From DATKYV01 sp035528275 (lineage in GTDB: Bacteria > Acidobacteriota > Terriglobia > UBA7540), in the NCBI GenBank assembly GCA_035528275.1, contig DATKYV010000065.1, positions 1 through 30,471 on the forward strand: a DNA stretch of 30,471 bases, read 5' to 3'. A program made the translations under genes and the position numbers. This document shows positions 28,416 through 30,471 of the stretch, piece after piece; position 1 is the first letter of the stretch, and each line of letters begins with the position of its first letter. Below the pieces are notes generated by a model that saw only the letters and a program-made list of their open reading frames with translations, was not told the origin of the DNA and searched no databases.

Positions 28416-30014
28416 ATGAGAACTCCCAAAGTCGTCTGGGGCTTGTGGATCGGCCTTGTGGCCGGAACCGTACTTCTTACCGCCGGAACCTCGTATGCAG
28501 GGGATGAGGTTCAGGATCTGAAACAACAAGTCGCGCTCCAGCAGCAGCAGATCGAGGAGTTGCGTAAATCGCTCGATGAGGAAAAACAAATATTGAAAAC
28601 TGTCCTGGCAAAAGTGGAAGCGCAGCCCGCTCACACCTCAGCCCTTAAGCCCACGGATGGGGTTGAGGTCGCGAGCGCCGTCCCACCGGCTCCATCCCAT
28701 GCGCGGGAGGGTGCCCCGACTTCGTCCGCGACGCTTGCCAATGCCGCCGGTGGTGCGGCCAGCCCCGAGGCACTCAACGCTGTCCAAGGTCAGCTCGCAA
28801 CCGTGGCAGCGACAGCCGCCCAAACCGAAGCGAAGGTGGCGAAGCTCGAGCAGGACGTCAACGCAGCCCAAACGCCCGCCTCATCCGCCTCCCTGGTGAC
28901 CGGCTGGACCGGCAGCCATCCCTACATCCGCAGCAAGGATGGAAATTTTGAAATGGAGTTTGGCGGCCGCGTGCAATTTGACTGGCGGAGCTATACCGGC
29001 ACTACGACTCCGCCCAGTTCCTTCTTCATCCGCCGGGCGCGCCTGGAGGCTGGCGGCATTTTGTTCAAGCATTACGAGTACAAAGTCCAGGCGGACTTTG
29101 CCGACACGGGCAGTGCGCTCCTCCGCGACGGTTTCATCAACATCAACTATGCGAAAGAAGCACAGTTCCAATTCGGCCAGTTCAAAGCTCCTTTCAGCCA
29201 GGAAGAGCTTCAATCCTCCAAGTACATTGATTTCGTGGAGCGCTCCAGCGTGAACAATCTTGCCCCGGGTCGCTCTCCGGGATTGATGCTTCACGGCCAG
29301 GTACTCAAAGGGGCGTTGGAATATTACGCCGGAGCCTTCAACGGGCGAAAAGAATTGGGGGCAAACGATTCCAGCACCCCGGAGGGCTATGTCCGGCTTC
29401 GTTTCAATCCCTTCCACGATTCGGATCACGCCGTGTTTAAGGACTTCAGCTTGGGCGGCGCGTTTGCCGACGGGCGGCATAACAACGAAAACAGCTTCCG
29501 AGGCCGGACCGCGAGCCAAAGCAAAACGTTCTTCAATCCAGTTCCCGTCAATGGGGAGATCGTTCGAGCCAATGGGGAATTCTGGTGGCGTTACAAGAGC
29601 TTTTCCCTGCGCGGCGAATATGATCAGACCCATCAGGCTCGCGAGGGACTGGGCCCTGGAGGCGGCAACCTGCCGGGCGTCATCGGCAAGGGTTACGTCC
29701 TCCAAACCACGTACCTTCTTACAGGCGAGTCGAAGGGCGAGGGTGGTGTCACCCCCAAGACAACCTTTCTCGAATCCCCGCATGGAAGAGGGGCTTGGGA
29801 ATTGGCCTTTCGGTACGAGAACCTGCAAATGCATGACAGCGAGAATCCCAACCGGGCGGAAGCTTTCACCTTCGGCGTGAACTGGTGGCTCAGCAAGTTC
29901 GTCCGCTACCAGTCGAACTTCGTCCTCGAGCGGTTCAAGGATCCCCAGCGCGCGCCGACGCCGGGGGATTCGGACCACTTTGGCTATCTGAGCAGGATCC
30001 AGGTGATTTTCTGA
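28416..30014 (+). CDS. Phosphate-selective porin (OprP/OprO-like)
   Basis: This 532-aa outer-membrane protein has a signal peptide ending near TSYA (residue 28), a coiled-coil of about 30 residues rich in glutamine and glutamate (QQVALQQQQIEELRKSLDEE), an alanine/proline-rich linker to about residue 165, then a beta-barrel typical of OprP/OprO porins. Family signs include FEMEFGGRVQFDWRSY, FFIRRARLEAGGILF, FGQFKAPFSQEEL, SPGLMLHG and the terminal phenylalanine in SRIQVIF. The ATG at 28416 has AAGGAG 6 nt upstream, so the longer frame to 28323 is not used. OprP-type porins admit phosphate or polyphosphate. It lies between phoBR and pstS, behind a Pho-box array. Confidence 0.9.
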   Translation: MRTPKVVWGLWIGLVAGTVLLTAGTSYAGDEVQDLKQQVALQQQQIEELRKSLDEEKQILKTVLAKVEAQPAHTSALKPTDGVEVASAVPPAPSHAREGAPTSSATLANAAGGAASPEALNAVQGQLATVAATAAQTEAKVAKLEQDVNAAQTPASSASLVTGWTGSHPYIRSKDGNFEMEFGGRVQFDWRSYTGTTTPPSSFFIRRARLEAGGILFKHYEYKVQADFADTGSALLRDGFININYAKEAQFQFGQFKAPFSQEELQSSKYIDFVERSSVNNLAPGRSPGLMLHGQVLKGALEYYAGAFNGRKELGANDSSTPEGYVRLRFNPFHDSDHAVFKDFSLGGAFADGRHNNENSFRGRTASQSKTFFNPVPVNGEIVRANGEFWWRYKSFSLRGEYDQTHQAREGLGPGGGNLPGVIGKGYVLQTTYLLTGESKGEGGVTPKTTFLESPHGRGAWELAFRYENLQMHDSENPNRAEAFTFGVNWWLSKFVRYQSNFVLERFKDPQRAPTPGDSDHFGYLSRIQVIF

Positions 30015-30090
30015 GCTGATGTGCATTGTCGACATGGTCAGGGATTGTCCTGAGGGGGTCGCGCACACGCGCTACCCCTCGTTAAGGCAA

Positions 30091-30118
30091 TTTAACAAGG
30101 GCTTAACCTGGCTGTAAC
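30091..30118 (+). promoter_or_regulatory. Pho box array upstream of pstS
   Basis: TTTAAC (30091), CTTAAC (30102) and TGTAAC (30113) repeat with an exact 11-bp period about 34-60 bp before the pstS ATG. A weak -10 candidate TCTAGT lies at 30134-30139. The arrangement fits PhoB activation, with the array taking the place of a -35 element. Confidence 0.75.
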
Positions 30119-30151
30119 GAAGCAGCCCAAAACTCTAGTGGAGGACTTCGG

Positions 30152-30471
30152 ATGAAAAGGTTACTGAGTTCACCGATAGCGCTGGTGGCGTTTTCTGCCT
30201 TGTGGGCCGGATTCCTTGGGGCAGCACCTCCTCCGCCCCCGGACGGCGTCCTGATCAACGGGGCGGGCGCGACCTTTCCTTACCCCATTTATTCCAAATG
30301 GTTTGACGAGTACCACAAGCTCCACCCCGACATTCAGATCAACTATCAGTCGATCGGCTCGGGCGGGGGCATTCGCCAAGTCCTGGCCGGAACTGTCGAT
30401 TTCGGTGCGACGGACGGGCCCATGACCGACGAGCAAATTAGCAAGGCAAAGGGCAAGATTCTGCACTTTCC
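30152..30471 (+). CDS. pstS: Periplasmic phosphate-binding protein PstS (partial, 3' end beyond the window)
   Basis: The frame runs open from the ATG at 30152 to the right edge, covering about 106 residues. A signal peptide (about residues 1-23) and a proline run (APPPPPDG) are followed by the PstS start LINGAGATFPYPIYSKWFDE. The phosphate-contacting segments GATFP, SIGSGGGIRQ and the TVDFGATDGPM stretch with its conserved aspartate are present. GGAGG at 30140-30144 lies 7 nt before the ATG. PstS delivers phosphate to the PstCAB transporter, whose genes probably follow outside the window. Regulated by the Pho-box array just upstream. Confidence 0.95.
   Translation, partial: MKRLLSSPIALVAFSALWAGFLGAAPPPPPDGVLINGAGATFPYPIYSKWFDEYHKLHPDIQINYQSIGSGGGIRQVLAGTVDFGATDGPMTDEQISKAKGKILHF

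Noticed and set aside
28881..30068. 395-codon open frame antisense to the porin gene
   Set aside because: The plus-strand protein has a signal peptide, coiled-coil and porin motifs; the antisense frame has none.

Overview
The window is a GC-rich bacterial chromosome segment with 19 protein-coding genes, most of them in compact same-strand runs. The combination of a GWxTD-domain protein, MacB-type exporters with multiplied permeases, a PDZ-containing sensor kinase with an NtrC-type regulator, and many intergenic palindromic repeats suggests an uncultured Acidobacteriota-like organism. That placement is inferred from gene content, because there is no rRNA or tRNA gene to anchor it.

Layout, left to right. 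(1) 1-914, minus strand: an MFS transporter cut by the window edge. (2) 1193-7627, minus strand: a five-gene export operon made of a membrane-fusion adaptor, an ABC ATPase and three MacB/FtsX-like permeases, the last two a tandem duplication. (3) 8303-11814, plus strand: a secreted GWxTD protein and a secreted carboxypeptidase-regulatory-like/beta-barrel-like protein behind a good sigma-70 promoter. (4) 12098-16316, plus strand: a PDZ/multi-TM/GAF/PAS histidine kinase and its sigma-54 activator, overlapping by 11 nt, behind a sigma-54-like promoter and an upstream palindrome. (5) 16374-19479, minus strand: an HGSNAT/NagX-like membrane acyltransferase, a CPBP (CAAX-type) protease and a deoxyhypusine-synthase-like protein. 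(6) 19526-23103, minus strand: uvrA, then a PemK/MazF toxin-antitoxin pair, then a 48-bp relic of a uvrA 3' end. (7) 23104-24057: a gene-free patch with several small repeats. (8) 24058-25122, minus strand: a PAP2-type membrane phosphatase carrying an in-frame palindromic-repeat insertion and ending inside a MITE-like element. (9) 25396-30471, plus strand: a phosphate-starvation block phoB-phoR-(terminator)-phosphate-selective porin-pstS.

The phosphate block is the most coherent system. A PhoR-like kinase and a PhoB-like regulator sit beside an OprP/OprO-like porin and the periplasmic phosphate-binding protein PstS. The upstream regions of both the porin and pstS carry hexamers repeated with exact 11-bp periodicity, the geometry expected of PhoB binding sites. 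The phoB gene itself appears to be leaderless.

The most unusual signals are the non-coding ones: two copies of a 115-116 bp element with 13-bp perfect terminal inverted repeats and a shared internal hairpin (985-1100 and 23945-24059); the palindromic repeat inside the PAP2 coding sequence; the uvrA-tail relic beyond the toxin-antitoxin pair; and the sigma-54 promoter that may place the kinase/regulator pair under its own control. No CRISPR array, tRNA, rRNA or transposase gene was seen.
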